Position numbers and translations under genes: made by a program. DNA of 64,000 nt from Rhodococcus globerulus NBRC 14531 (GTDB lineage: Bacteria; Actinomycetota; Actinomycetes; Mycobacteriales; Mycobacteriaceae), in contig NZ_BCWX01000001.1 of NCBI RefSeq assembly GCF_001894805.1, positions 1,736,001 to 1,800,000 of the forward strand. Reading direction: 5' to 3'. Positions 17,801-32,800 of the stretch are shown one piece after another; positions within the stretch are counted from its first letter, which is position 1; each line of letters starts with the position of its first letter. Under the pieces are notes generated by a model. The model was not told where the DNA came from and made no database searches. It worked only from the letters and a program-made list of their open reading frames with translations.

Positions 17801-20800
17801 GACGGCCTTCCCGACTTTCAGGATGTTGTGTTCGGCGGTGAGGCATGCCCGCCGGAGCTGGTGCAGCGGTGGTCTCCTGGTCGCAGGTTGTGCAATGCCT
17901 ACGGGCCGACCGAGGCGACAATCATGGCGAATATCAGTACGCCGATGTCGCCGGCGGGACCGATCACACTGGGTGGCCCGCTTCGCGGGTGCGTCGAAGT
18001 TGTCCTCGATTCGAGGTTGAATCCCGTCCCGGACGGTGTTGCCGGTGAGCTCTATATTTCCGGTGAGGCCCTCGCTCGCGGGTATCACGGAAAACCGGCA
18101 TTGACCACAGAACGGTTTGTGGCCAGCCCCTTTGGCCATCCTGGTGACCGGATGTACCGGACTGGAGATGTGGTGCGCCGCCGCGGCGGCACGCTCGAAT
18201 ACGTCGGGCGCAGCGACTTCCAGGTGAAGGTCCGCGGGTTCCGCATCGAACTGGGTGAAATCGATACTCTTCTGCTAGCTCATCCGCGGGTGCGGACTGC
18301 TGTAACCGTGGCACGAACCGCGCCGTCAGGCGATACGGTGCTCGTCTCGTATGTTGTGCCTGCCGACGGGCAGGTGCTGTCGCCCGCCGACCTGACGGAA
18401 TACGTGGGGGAACATCTGCCCACGTATATGGTGCCGGCGGCGATCGTGTTGCGCGACGAGTTGCCGATGACGCCGGTGGGGAAGCTTGATCGTGCGGCGT
18501 TGCCAGCGCCACAATTTCTGCGCGGCGCCGGCGAGTTCCGTGCTCCGCTCGACCCGCTGGAGCAGGTTGTTGCACAGATCTTCTCCGATGTCCTCGGGGT
18601 TGAACGGATTGGACTGGGCGACAGCTTCTTTGATCTCGGCGGAAACTCCCTTGTAGCAACAAGGCTGATCGCTCGGGTCAACGCGGCCGAGGGGGTCGAC
18701 CTTGGTGTACGGAGTCTGTTCGAGGCTCCCACCGTTGACGCGCTGGCGGTGGAAATTCGCGGTGCGCGGACCGCCGCTCGCTCCGGCCGTCCGAATCTGA
18801 ACGCGCAACCTCGTCCCAGCAGAGTCCCTGTTTCGCTTGCGCAACAACGTATGTGGTTCGTCAATCAGTTCGACGTATCGTCGGCCGCGTACAACATTCC
18901 GATGGTGGTGCGGCTGGCAGGAACGTTGGATGTAGATGCGCTCCGGGCCGCAATGACAGACGTGATCAACCGCCACGAGTCGCTCCGCACCATGTATCCG
19001 GCGTCGGTGGACGGTCCTCTTCAAGTTATTGTTCCGCCGGCGCAGGTGATCCCGGAGTTGATTCCGCTTGTCGCCGTCACGCGCTCCACGTTGGATGCGC
19101 GGATTTCCGAACTTGCCGGTCGGGGTTTCGACGTGAGTGCCGATGTGCCCGTTCGCAGTGCGTTGTTTCGGATCAGTCCCGATGAGCATGTCCTGGTTCT
19201 TGTGGTACACCACATTTCGGCGGACGGAGCGTCACTGGCACCGCTCGCCCGCGACCTCACGGCGGCATACGCGGCGCGAGCGGCGAAGCAGGATCCGAAT
19301 TGGCTCCCACTACCGGTGCAGTACGCGGACTACAGCCTGTGGCAACAGGGTGTTCTCGGCCTCGACGACGATCCGGGCAGCGTCATGTCCGCACAATTGG
19401 GGTACTGGAAGTCGACGCTGTCCGGCGTCCCCGCCGCTATCGACTTACCGCTGGATCGGCCGCGGCCGGCGCAGCGATCGCTGCGCGGTGAGACCGTCGA
19501 GTTCTCGGTTCCCGCGGAATTGCACAGTGAAGTCCTCGAACTTGCGCGCCGGCACAACGCCACAGTGTTCATGGTGATGCATGCTGTGCTTGCGGTGATG
19601 TCGGCGCGGCTGAGCGCATCGGCAGACATAGCAATCGGGACACCGACAGGAGGTCGTGGTGAGGAGGCACTCGACGACCTGGTCGGGATGTTCGTCAACA
19701 CACTGGTGCTGCGGACGGCCGTACATTCTGCCGCGACCTTCGAACAAGTACTGGCCGGCGTCCGTGAGGTGGATTTGGCGGCGTTCGGCCACACGGAGGT
19801 GCCCTTCGAGAGTGTCGTCGAAGCATTGGCGCCGGAACGCTCGACATCGCAATCACCGCTCTTCCAGATCTTGCTGGAGTTCCAGAACACGGTCGCGCCC
19901 CACCTGGAACTCCCGGGCCTCACAGTGGACGTCGTACCGGTCGATTCCGGCGTCGCCAAATTCGATCTGCAGTTGACGCTTGCGGAACGCCGTGACGACA
20001 TGGGGTCGGCAGCAGGCTTTGCGGCGTCGTTCACGTACGCGTCGGACATCTTCGATCGGGACACGGTCGCAGGCTTCGGGGAGCAGTTCGTTCGAATTCT
20101 GAGCGCTGTAGTAGCGGATTCGAACACCCCTGTCGGTGATGTAGACGTGGTCGATTCGCGTGAGCGCGACGTGGTTGTGGGGGTGTGGAACGAGACGGAT
20201 CGACCGATTCCGTCGGTGACGTTGGCTGATCTGTTCGATGGGCAGGTTTTGCGGACACCGAATGCGCCAGCTGTTGTGTTCGACGGAACGGTGCTGTCGT
20301 ATCGGGAGTTCGGTGAGCGGGTGAATCGGCTGGCCCGATTCCTGATTTCGGTGGGTGTTGGTCCGGAATCGCGAGTGGGTGTCGCTATTTCTCGTTCGGT
20401 GGAGTTGTTGGTATCGGTGTATGCCGTGCTCGAAGCAGGTGGGGCGTATGTCGCGATCGATCCGGGCCAGCCACCGGACCGGGTGGGGTTTGTGGTGGGC
20501 GCCGCGGATCCCGTGGTGGTGCTGACAACTTCGGGTGAAGGTTCGGTATTGCCCGCCGGTGTGTTCGTCGTCGAGTTGGATCATGTTGATGTGAGTGAGT
20601 TTTCGAGTTCACCGGTGACAGATTGTGACCGGCTGACTCCACTGCGGCCGGAACATGCGGCGTATGTCATGTTCACGTCGGGATCGACGGGTCGGCCGAA
20701 AGGTGTTGTGGTTCCGCACGCGGGAGTAGTCAACCGCCTGCTGTGGATGCAGGATCGCTACCCTTTGGACGCCAGTGACGTGGTGCTACAGAAAACGCCG

Positions 20801-23800
20801 GCGACGTTCGACGTATCGGTGTGGGAGTTGCTGTGGCCGTTGCAGGTTGGTGCGCGGTTGGTCATCGCAGAACCGGGTGGGCATCGTGATCCGGCATATC
20901 TTGCGGGCGTGATTGTCGACCAGTCGGTGACAGTGGTGCATTTTGTGCCATCGATGTTGGAGGTGTTTGTTGCCGAGGCGTCGGCGGCGCGGTGTTCAGG
21001 TATCCGGCGAGTGTTTGTATCGGGTGAGGCGCTGCCGCCGGGGACTGCGCGGCGGATGCGTGAGTTGATTCCCGGTGCCGGGCTACACAACTTGTACGGT
21101 CCGACGGAGGCGTCGGTGGATGTGACGTCCCACGAGGTCAGCGATGTCGACACGACAGTAGTGCCCATCGGTGCGCCGGTGTGGAACACCACGGTGTACG
21201 TGCTGGACGGGCGCTTGCATCCGGTGCCGGTGGGGGTTGTGGGCGAGTTGTATCTCGGTGGTGTGCAGTTGGCTCGGGGGTATTTGGGGCGGGCTGATTT
21301 GACGGCGGATCGGTTTGTGGCGGATCCGTTCGGGGCGAACGGTGAGCGGTTGTATCGGACTGGGGATCTGGTGCGGTGGGTGCGGCGTGGCAGTTCTGCC
21401 TTGGGTGAGTTGGAGTACGTCGGGCGTAGTGATTTCCAGGTGAAGTTGCGTGGTCAGCGGGTAGAACTTGGAGAGGTCGAGGCAACGCTGGCCCGGTACG
21501 ACGGGGTAGCGCAGGCGGTAGTGGCACTGCGGTCGGGGGTCGCGGGCGATTATCTCGCCGGGTTTGTGGTTCCCCAGCCAGGGGCGACAGTTGACGAGCG
21601 AGTGATCTTGGAGCGGGCCGCCGCCGAGCTTCCGGGGTTCATGGTGCCGTCAGTGCTGGTGGTGATGGACGAGGTGCCGGTGACGGCAAATGGAAAGTTG
21701 GATCGGAAAGCGCTGCCGGAAACAGATTTCGAAGCCGGTGCTGCCGGATATCTTGCACCGCGCAATCCGATCGAGGACATTGTCGCCACTGTATTTGCGG
21801 ATCTCCTCGGAGTCGCGAAAGTAGGTACGCACGAAGATTTCTTCGACCTCGGCGGGAACTCGCTGATCGCCACGAGGTTGGTCGCGAGGATCAATGCCGT
21901 GGTCGGGGACAGGATAGGAGTGCGGGACGTATTCGACGCTCCGACCGTCGCGGATTTGGCGGCATTGGCGCAGTCGAATGACGGTGTGGAATCCAGACCG
22001 CCGCTGAAGCCGCGGGGTGGTACTGCGGAAGTCCCACTGTCGCTGGCGCAACAGCGGATGTGGTTTGTCAATCAGTTCGACACGTCGTCGTCGGCGTACA
22101 ACGTCGCGTTTGCGTTGAGGTTGGACGGCGCGCTCGATATCAGTGCGCTGCAGGCAGCTTTTGGTGACGTCGTCGAACGACATGAGGCAGTGCGCACAAT
22201 CTTTCCGCTCACCGATGACGGCCCACAACAAGTGGTCGTGCCTACCGCGAGTGCAGTGCCTGACCTTGATCCCATCGCATTGTCCGGTGACGCAGAGCTT
22301 CGCGAGAAGTGCGTGCAGGTGCTGGCCGAAGGCTTCGACGTGACAGAGCAGGTCCCGCTGCGTGCCGGTCTGTTCCGGCTCGAAGGAAAGGCGGCTTCTC
22401 ATGTCCTGGCAGTCGTGGTGCACCACATTGCTGCCGACGGTTTCTCGATGGCGCCGCTGGCCCGAGATGTCATGGGCGCGTATTCGTCACGTGTGCTGGG
22501 TTCGGCACCGGACTGGGCACCACTCGAGGTTCAGTACGCCGACTACACGTTGTGGCAACGCGAGTGGCTGGGTTCGGAATCCGATGAGCAGTCGCTGATG
22601 TCGACGCAGCTGGCGTATTGGAGCAACACGCTCTCTGACCTGCCCGAGGTGTTGGAGATTCCCACCGCCCGTCCGCGTCCCGCTGTTCGTTCGCTTCGCG
22701 GCGGACACGTCCCGTTTTCGATAGATCCCGAGGTTCATGCGGGCGTGGTGGCGCTGTCGCGGGAATACAACGTCACGGTGTTCATGGTTGTGCACGCGGT
22801 GTTGGCGGCAATGTTGGCGCGGTTGACTGATTCCGACGATATCGCCGTCGGCACACCGATCGCGGGTCGTGGTGAGAGGGAGCTCGACGACGTCGTGGGC
22901 ATGTTCGTCAACACGCTTGTCCTGCGCACCACGATCGACACGGGCGCGACATTCGCCGAATTGCTCCACACCGTCCGGGAAGCTGATCTGGGTGCATTCA
23001 CGCATGCGGAAGTTCCCTTCGAACGTGTTGTGGAAGTGGTGAATCCCTCACGGTCGACCGCGCATTCTCCGCTCTTCCAGGTCATGCTGGAGTTCCAGGA
23101 CATCGAGCGCCCGACCTTGGAACTTCCCGATCTGCAGGTCAACAGTGTCGATGTCGAGATCGACACCACCAATTTCGATCTGCAATTGACAGTGTCGGAA
23201 CGCGTGGACGCCGACGGTAACCCAGCCGGCATGGATGCAAAGTTCGGTTATGCCACAGACCTTTTCGACAGTGATTCTGCCTTGACGTTTGCGCGGCGGC
23301 TGCAGCGAATCCTCGTCAGTGTCACCGCTGATCCATCTGCAAGGGTCGGAGATATCGATATCCTCGACGCTGGTGAACGTGACGACCTGACCCCGGTTCG
23401 AGGTAAGGAGGGAGTGGACCCGCACACGCTGCCGGATCTGTTGGCAGCCGCAACCGCTCACGATCCGAATGCTGTTGCGCTGATCTATGACACGCGTGAG
23501 GTTAAGTACCACGAACTCGACAAACGCTCGAATCAATTGGCCCGCATGCTGATCGAGTACGGTATCGGGCCCGAGAACGTAGTTGCACTATGCGTGCCGC
23601 GATCCGTCGAGTCCATTCTGGCGCTGTGGGCTGTGGCCAAGACGGGTGCCGCGTTCCTTCCCGTCGATCCACATCATCCCTCTGTGCGGATCGAATACAT
23701 GCTCACCGACTCCAGCGCAGTGTGGGGCGTGACCGGGGCGGCGCACCACGCCACCCTTCCCGCTGTCGTGCCCTGGTTGGTACTGGATGAACCGGGCTTC

Positions 23801-26800
23801 GGCGAACGACTGTCGTCCTACCCGTCGTCGGGGATCAGCGATGAGGAGCGGACATCGACGATTCGGATCGATAATCCGGCGTACTTGATCTATACCTCCG
23901 GGTCGACCGGCACACCCAAGGGCGTCGTTACGACACACCGCGGTCTGCACAGCTTTGCCGTTCAGGAGCGCGAAACATTCGGAACCACAACGCAGTCGCG
24001 GACACTGCACTTTGCGTCGCCCAGCTTTGACGCATCGATCCTCGAATTGTTGTTGGCGACCGGTGCCGGCGCCACGATGGTGATTGCGCCGCCGTCCGTG
24101 TACGGCGGAACCGCTTTGGCGGAACTGCTCGAATCCGAGCGGGTCACGCATTGTTTTGTCACTCCGGTGGCACTGGCGTCGGTTGAACCGGCAGGTCTCT
24201 CTTCGCTCGAATGCGTGGTGACGGGTGGGGAGGCTTGCCCGCCCGAACTGGTGGCACGATGGGCGCCGGGTCGGCGGATGTTCAATGCCTACGGACCGAC
24301 CGAGACGACAGTAGTGTCGAGTATCAGTGCGCCCCTTGCGCCCTCGGACCCGGTCACCATCGGTGCCCCCACGCGCGGTTTCACTGAAGTTGTGCTCGAT
24401 TCGCGGCTTCAGCCGGTACCGGTGGGTGTTGCCGGCGAGTTGTATCTTGCCGGTCCGGCTCTTGCGCGTGGTTATCACGAGCGGTTCCGCCTGAGCGCCG
24501 AACGTTTTGTCGCCGACCCCTTCGGCCCGGGCGGAACGCGCATGTACCGCACCGGCGATCGGGTGCGGTGGTCGTCAGATGGGCAATTGGAGTACCTCGG
24601 GCGCACTGATTCACAAGTGAAGATTCGTGGTTTCCGCATCGAACTCGGCGAAGTCGAATCGGCGCTTACTGCGCATGAGGACGTGGCTCAGGCCGTTACC
24701 GACGTATGGAACGGTGACGGCAGCGGCGACCGGTTGATCGGTTACGTGGTGCCCGAACCTGGCGCGATAATCGACTCGAAAGAAGTTCTCGACGTCGCAG
24801 CTGGGCGACTGGCGTCGTACATGGTCCCGGCGACGCTGGTGATACTCGGATCTCTTCCCCTCACGGTTCACGGGAAACTTGACCGCGCGGCGCTGCCGGA
24901 GCCTGACTTCTCGGCCGCGGTGACACCGGATCGACCACCGCGAACCGAGACCGAGGCGTTGCTTGCCGGACTGTTCAGCGAGGTACTCGGACTGGAATCG
25001 GTGGGCGTCCACGATTCTTTCTTCGCGCTCGGCGGGGACAGCATCATGTCCATCCAATTGGTAGCCCGCGCAAAGGCTGCCGGTGTGATCCTGAGTCCCC
25101 GAGATGTTTTTGATCACAGAACCGTTGCAGCGCTTGCTGAATCGGCGCGATTCGACGGTGACGACGCGGATGCCCTCGACGAGTTGCCCGGTGGCGGTGT
25201 CGGTTTCCTGCCCGTTACCCCGGTCGCGTCGTGGATGCTCGAACGCAGTGGCGGCAAACTCGACCGATTCTCTCAAGCCTTGCTGCTGGCAGCGCCAGCC
25301 GGCCTCACGCAGAACGTTCTTGCTCTCGCAGTCCAGGAAGTGCTTGACCACCACGACATGCTTCGGGCGCGTCTGATCGTGGACAACAGTGCACACCGGG
25401 ACATGGCAAGACCTGGCATGGAGGTGCTGCCGCCAGGTTCGATCACGGCGGACACGGTGATCGGTCGGGTGCTCGTCGACACGGTTGACGGGGATGATTT
25501 TGCCGCCTTGGCTTCCACGGAACTCGAGGCCGCTGCCGACCTTTTGGATCCGGCCACCGGCGGCCTGCTGCGCATTGTCTGGTTCGACGCCCCGAATGCC
25601 AACGGCCGACTCCTTGTGGTGATTCATCACCTCGCGGTAGACGGCGTCTCGTGGCGCATCCTCGTCGCGGATCTTGCGTCGGCAGTGGGACAAGTCCAGG
25701 CCGGTGAAACGCCTTCTCTCGCCCCCGTGGGTACGTCGATGCGACGCTGGTCTCATGGCCTGCGCGAACTCGACCGCAGCAGTGAAATCGACCTGTGGAC
25801 GAGTATCCTGGACGGCCCCGATCCGTTGATCGGGTCGCGTCCACTCGATCCCACTATCGACGTCGAAGCGAGTGTTGGCACCGTCACCGTCGACGTGCCG
25901 CCCGCCGTTACACGTAGTCTGCTCACCACATTGCCGACGGCTGTTCACGGAAGCGTTGGCGACGGGTTGCTTGCCGCCGCGGCGCTGGCTCTCGTCAGTT
26001 GGCGGCGTCAACAGGGCTCTGCGCGTCAAGAGGGCACTGTTGCGGCAGACGCGCTGATCACACTCGAGGGACACGGCCGCGAGGAAAATGCAGTCCCCGG
26101 CGCGGAGCTTTCCCGCACCGTCGGATGGTTCACCACCGTGTATCCGGTGCGGCTGGATCTCGCCGGGATCGATGTCGACGATGCGCTGGCCGGTGGTCGT
26201 GCGGCCGGGCAGTCGGTCAAAGCCGTCAAGGAGCAGTTGCGTGCGATCCCGGATCACGGCATCGGCTACGGAATGCTGCGATACCTCGGCGTCGAGGGAG
26301 CGTCGCTCAGCCAATATGGTTCTCCTCAAGTCAGTTTCAACTATCTGGGACGAGTGAGCACCTCCGACGGAACGCAAGACTGGCTACCGGTCGCGGGCAG
26401 CAGAGAGCTCGGTGGGACGCAGAACCACACCATGCCGGTCGCGTCCGTGATCGACATCAACGCTGCTGTCGAGGACGGTCCGGACGGTCCGCATCTGACC
26501 GCGACGTTCACCTACCCGGCAGGTGTGATCAACGAGGACGAAGTCGCGGGGTTTGCCGAACTGTGGCGTCGTGGCCTCGAAGGACTCGCTGCTTACACGT
26601 CACTGCCGGGAGCGGGTGGGCTCACCCCGTCCGATGTTCCACTCGTGTCGGTGAGCCAGCAGCAGATCGAATCTTGGGAGGAGCGATTCCCCACAGTGCG
26701 CGACGTGTGGTCGCTCTCGCCGCTGCAGGAGGGGTTGCTCTTTCACGCCGCGGTGGCCGCAGAAACCGTGGACGTGTATACCGCACAGCTGTGCATCGAG

Positions 26801-29800
26801 TTGGAAGGTTCCGTCGATGCGGGGCGCCTGCGTTCCGCTGCAGCAGGTTTGGTGGCCCGTCACCCGAATCTGCGTACCGCGTTCGTCTACGGAAGCGACG
26901 GTGCTGCCGCTCAAGTGGTTGTCGACGACCTGGAGATTCCGTGGCAGGAGGTGGATCTGACCGGATACGGATCGGCCGCCGACGAGGAATTGCGACGCTA
27001 CCTCGACGCGGATCGCAGTGCCCGGTTCAATCTCGACTCACCTCCGTTGCTGCGTCTGACTCTGCTGCGAACTGCACCCGATCGATCAGTGCTTGCGGTG
27101 ACAAACCATCACATCATCCTCGACGGTTGGTCGATGCCCTTGCTGGTGCGCGAGCTTCTGACGCGGTACGCCGCCGACGGAACCCCGGTGGATCTGCCGG
27201 AGTCTGCTTCGTACCGCAATTATCTGACCTGGTTGGCACATCGGGATTCCGAAGCGTCAGCACAGGCGTGGGAACGTGCGCTGCGCGGTGTCACCGAGCC
27301 GACGTTGCTGGCGCCTTCCGCGTCTGGCGGGCACCGGGCTGTGCCGGCCGAGGTCGACATCGACCTGCCCGCTTCGGTGCTCGATGCCCTGACTGCCACG
27401 GCCCAGCGCAGCGGGGTCACGATGAACACAGTGGTTCAGGCTGCGTGGGGTGTTCTACTGTCCCGCTTACTCTCTCGTGACGACATCGTATTCGGCGCCA
27501 CTGTCTCGGGGCGATCACCGGAACTGCCCGGTGTGGAAAACATGCTGGGGTTGTTCATCAACACGTTGCCCGTGCGAATGCAGGTAGATCCTGACGAGAC
27601 CTGCGCACAGTTGCTGGTTCGGATGCAGGAGGAGCAGGCCGCTCTTCTCGATCATCACGAGGTGGGGCTCGGTGAGATTCAGGCCCGCGTCGGTGTGGGC
27701 AACCTGTTCGACACGCTGTCGGTATTCGAGTCGTACCCGGTCGACACGTCAGGGCTGGATGATGACGTGGACATCGCCGGTATGCGGGTGACGGGGTTGG
27801 ATGCTCGCGACGCGACGCACTACCCGCTGACCCTGCTCTCGATCCTCGAACCCCGGTTGCGTCTGAGCCTGCGCTATCAACCATCGATCTTCGACGCCGC
27901 GACAGTCCACCTGTACGCCCATCGGTTGACGAGGATTCTCGAAACGATTGCTCTCGACGACTCAACACCGGTCGCTGAAGTCGACATCTTTGCCGACGGT
28001 GAGCGGGAGTTGGTGCTGGATGAGTGGAATGCGACGGAGCATCGCGTGCCCGCTGCGACCTTGCTGGATCTAATCGACGCACAGGTGGCACGCACTCCGG
28101 ACGCTGGTGCGGTGGTGATAGATGGCTCCGTGTTGACGTACGCGGAGTTCGATGCGCGCGTGAACCGACTAGCGCGGCTGCTGATCGGTGCAGGCGTGGG
28201 TCCGGAGTCGCGGGTGGGTGTTGCGGTGTCTCGGTCGCTGGAGATGCTGGTGGCAATCTACGCCGTGGGGAAGGCAGGCGGGGCGTACGTTCCGATCGAC
28301 CCCGATCAACCTGCGGAGCGCGTCGCATATGTGGTGGGAGCGGTTGATCCGGTGCTTGTGCTCTCCACCGCTGCCGAGCGGGCTGTGCTGCCCGGGGGCA
28401 TGACGGTAGTGGAGCTGGATCATGTTGACGTATCGGAGTATTCGCCGGATCCGGTACGCGAGTGCGAGCGGATTGCGCCGCTGCGACCGGAGCATCCGGC
28501 GTATGTGATGTTCACGTCCGGTTCCACCGGTCGACCGAAGGGGGTGGTGGTTCCACACGAGGGTGTGGTGAATCGGTTGCTGTGGATGCAGGATCGGTAT
28601 CCGCTCGCCGGTGACGACGTAGTACTGCAGAAAACGCCGATGACGTTCGACGTATCGGTGTGGGAGTTGTTCTGGCCGTTGCAGGTTGGTGCTCGACTGG
28701 TGATCGCCGAACCTGGTGGGCATCGTGATCCGGTGTATCTGGACCGGGTGATCCGCGACGAGTCGGTGACGACGGTGCATTTTGTGCCGTCGATGTTGGA
28801 GGCGTTTCTCGCCGGCGCAGATGTCGGCGGTTGTGACTCTCTGCGGCGGGTGTTTACCAGTGGTGAGGCGCTGGCAGCATCGACGGCGGCGCGTCTGCTG
28901 CGGTGCAGTGATGTGGAATTGCACAACTTGTACGGTCCGACAGAGGCGTCGGTGGACGTGACATCCCACGAGGTCAGCGAACTCGACACGACAGAAGTGC
29001 CCATCGGTGCGCCCGTGTGGAACACCACGGTGTACGTGCTGGACGGGCGCTTGCATCCGGTGCCGGTGGGTGTTGTGGGGGAGTTGTATCTCGGTGGTGT
29101 GCAGTTGGCTCGGGGGTATCAGGGCCGGGCTGATTTGACGGCGGATCGGTTTGTGGCGGATCCGTTAGGGGCGAACGGTGAGCGGTTGTATCGGACTGGG
29201 GATCTGGTGCGGTGGGTGCGGAGTGGTATTGCGGGGTCGAGCGGAGTGAGGGGGAATGTTGCTGCTTTGGGTGAGTTGGAGTACGTCGGGCGCAGTGATT
29301 TCCAGGTGAAGTTGCGGGGCCAGCGCATCGAATTGGGGGAAATCGAGGCAGTAATGGCGCGCCAGGATGGGCTGGCGCAGGCGGTAGTGGTTCTCCGAAA
29401 CGGCGAAGCCGGGGATTTCCTGGCTGCCTATGTTGTTGCCGCGCAGGGCCTAACGCTGGTCGAGCAAGAAGTGCTCGACGCGGCAGCACAGGATCTACCC
29501 GCGTACATGGTGCCGTCGGTGGTGACGGTGCTAGCGGTACTACCGGTGACCGGGAACGGCAAGCTGGACCGAAAAGCCCTGCCGGAACCGGAATTTGCCG
29601 CAGTGGTGTATAGAGCGCCGAGCACACCGGCACAGGAAGTAGTCGCGCAGGCATTTGCCGACGTGATCGGCGTTGATCGCGTCGGCGCCGACGACAGTTT
29701 CTTTGCACTCGGCGGCGATTCGCTCAGTGCTACCCGAGCAGTGGGACGGATCAACAGTGCGTTGAACACCGAATTGGGCGTGGCCGGGTTGTTCGACACA

Positions 29801-32800
29801 CCAGTGGTTTCCGCGCTTGCTGCCAGGCTCGAGTCGACTGCCCGAACCGAACTCACCCAACCCGCACTGGCGGCGCGGGCGAGGCCCGATCGAATCCCGT
29901 TGTCTCTCGCTCAGGCCCGGATGTGGTTCGTCAACCAGTTCGACACGTCCTCGTCGGCTTACAACATCCCGGTTGTCCTGAAGTTGGACGGCGCACTGGA
30001 TGTGGAGGCTCTGCGTGCGGCGCTGGGCGATGTGCTGGACCGGCATGAGTCCTTGCGTACAGTGTTCCCGGGTTCTGCGGACGGACCGCGTCAGCTGATA
30101 CTCGAATCCTCGGATGTCGCGCCGGACCTTCGTCCGATTCCCGCACTCGATCAGGAACTTCACGATGTGATCGAGGGCTTCATCGGCACGGGATTCGACG
30201 TCACCACGGATCTTCCGATCCGAGTGCAGTTGCTGCGACTGGCTCCCGAGCGGCACGTTCTTGCCATTGTCGCTCACCACATCTCGGCTGACGGATTCTC
30301 GATGACACCGCTTGCCCGGGATGTCATGCTCGCGTACACCGCTCGCGCGCAAGACCAGAGGCCCCAGTGGGCGCCGTTGTCCGTGCAGTACGCCGACTAC
30401 AGCCTATGGCAGCGGGAGGTTCTGGGCACGGAGCAACAATCGGAGTCGGTGGTCGCCGATCAGCTCGAATACTGGACCGCAGCGTTGGCAGGCATCCCCG
30501 AGGTCATGCCGTTGCCCTTGGATCGCCCGAGGCCGATTCAGCGGTCCACCGAAGGTTCCGTGATCCCGTTCGACATTCCTCTCAGCGTGCATCGTGAACT
30601 GGTCGAGATTGCGCACCAGAGTAATTCGACGTTGTTCATGGTGATGCACGCAGCGCTGGCAGCGCTGTTGGCACGGTTGTCGGGCTCGGGTGACGTTGCG
30701 GTGGGGACGCCGGTCGCAGGCCGGGGTGAAGCATTGCTCGACGACGTGGTGGGGATGTTCGTCAATACGCTGGTGCTTCGAACCCCGTTGTCGCCGGGAT
30801 CTTCCTTTGCAGACGTGCTGAGTGCGGTGCGATCAGTGGATCTCGGGGCGTTCGGGCATGCGGATATCCCCTTCGAGAGGCTGGTGGACGAGCTTGCACC
30901 AGAACGGTCTACGTCGCATACGCCTCTGTTTCAGGTGGTCATCGAATTCCAGAACGCCAGCCACCTGCGACTCGAACTACCTGAGTTGACTGTCCACGAA
31001 CTCGACGTGGATCTGGACGTGGCAAAATTCGACTTGCAACTCAGTCTCATCGAGCGGGTCGACGAGCACGGGTCGCCGGCCGGGATCAGCGCCGGGTTCC
31101 GCTATGCAAGTGACGTTTTCGATCAGGCATCGATTCAACGTATGGCAGAGCGATTTGAGCGTGTGATCGCAACCGTGGCCGAGGACCCCTCGGTTGCGGT
31201 AGGTGATATCGACATACTGCTGCCGACAGAACGCGAGCGTGTGCTCCTGGACCCGAACCGCCGGGGCGTTGATGTCGGACCGATGTCACTGGTGGATCTG
31301 TTCGATCAGTCGGTGGCGTCGGCGGGTGATGCGGTTGCGGTGAGCTGCGACGGCAATGCGGTGACGTACCGCGAACTCGACGGGCGGGCGAACCGACTCG
31401 CGAGGCTGTTGGTGGCGCGGGGAGTCGGCGCGGAAACTCTGGTAGCCGTGGCTATGACGCGATCTGTCGATCTTGTTGTGGCACTGCTGGCTGTGGTGAA
31501 AGCGGGTGCGGGCTACCTCCCGGTGGACGTGGCTTCTCCGGCGCAGCGACTGGAATTCCTGTTGAGTGATGCCGCGCCGACCTGCGCTCTCACCACAATC
31601 GAAGACTGCGGCGCATTGGAGTCTTCGATTGTCCCCATGATCGTGGTGGACAGCGACGATACTGTGACTGCGCTGCAACAGTTTTCGCCCCTTCCGGTCA
31701 CGGATGCCGACCGCCTGCGTCCGTTGCATCCCGATTCGGTGGCGTATGTGATCTATACGTCGGGCTCTACCGGACGGCCGAAGGGCGTGCAGGTAGCGCA
31801 CCGCAACGTGGTCACATTGCTGGCAAACACCCAGGCGCTGTACAAATTCGGCGAAAATGATGTATGGACGATGTTCCATTCCGCCGCGTTCGATTTCTCG
31901 GTCTGGGAAATGTGGGGTGCCCTTGCCCACGGTGGCCGCCTGGTATTGGTCGACTACTTCACTGCCCGCTCACCGGAGGCGTTCCTCGAACTCCTGCAGC
32001 GCGAACGCGTCACCGTGCTCAATCAGACCCCGACGGCCTTCTACCAACTGGCGCAGGCAGACCGCCTGGCCGGCGAACCCGACTTGTGGTTGCGGTACGT
32101 GATCTTCGGCGGGGAAGCCCTCGATTTCGCGCAGTTGGAACGCTGGTACTCGCGACGCGGCGACACCGCCCCGACTTTGGTCAACATGTACGGCATCACG
32201 GAAACGACGGTGCATGTCAGCTACCTACCTCTGGATCACGACCTTGTGCGCGACGTATCCGCATCGGTGATCGGCCCGGCATTGCCCGGCCTCCGCGTTT
32301 ACGTGCTCGATGATCGGCTGCATCCGGTACCACCGGGCGTGGCCGGCGAGATGTACGTCTCGGGCACGCAAATCACACGTGGATATCTCGGTCGGTTCGG
32401 ACTCACGTCGGCACGATTTGTGCCGGACCCCTTCACACCTGGGGCGCGTATGTACCGGTCCGGCGACCTGGCGCGATGGAATGCGCATGGCCAGTTGGAG
32501 TATCTCGGCCGCAACGATCAACAGGTGCAGGTGAAGGGTTACCGGATCGAACTCGGCGAGGTCGAGTCGGCTTTGCTCGCCGGCGCTGGGGTGGCGCAGG
32601 CTGCGGCGGTGGCACGCGGTGACCGGTTGGTGGGCTACGTTGTGCCCGAAGCCGGCGCGGTGATCGACCCGGTTGCGCTACTCGATCAGGCCGCGGAGGG
32701 TTTGGCATCTCACATGGTGCCGTCGGTTGTCGTGGTCCTGGATCAACTGCCCCTGACCGGGAATGGGAAGCTCGACCGAAAAGCTCTACCGGAACCAGAC

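Noticed and set aside
24611..26377. Long antisense frames within the NRPS
   Set aside because: They mirror repeated conserved motifs of C, A and E domains and have no starts with ribosome binding sites.
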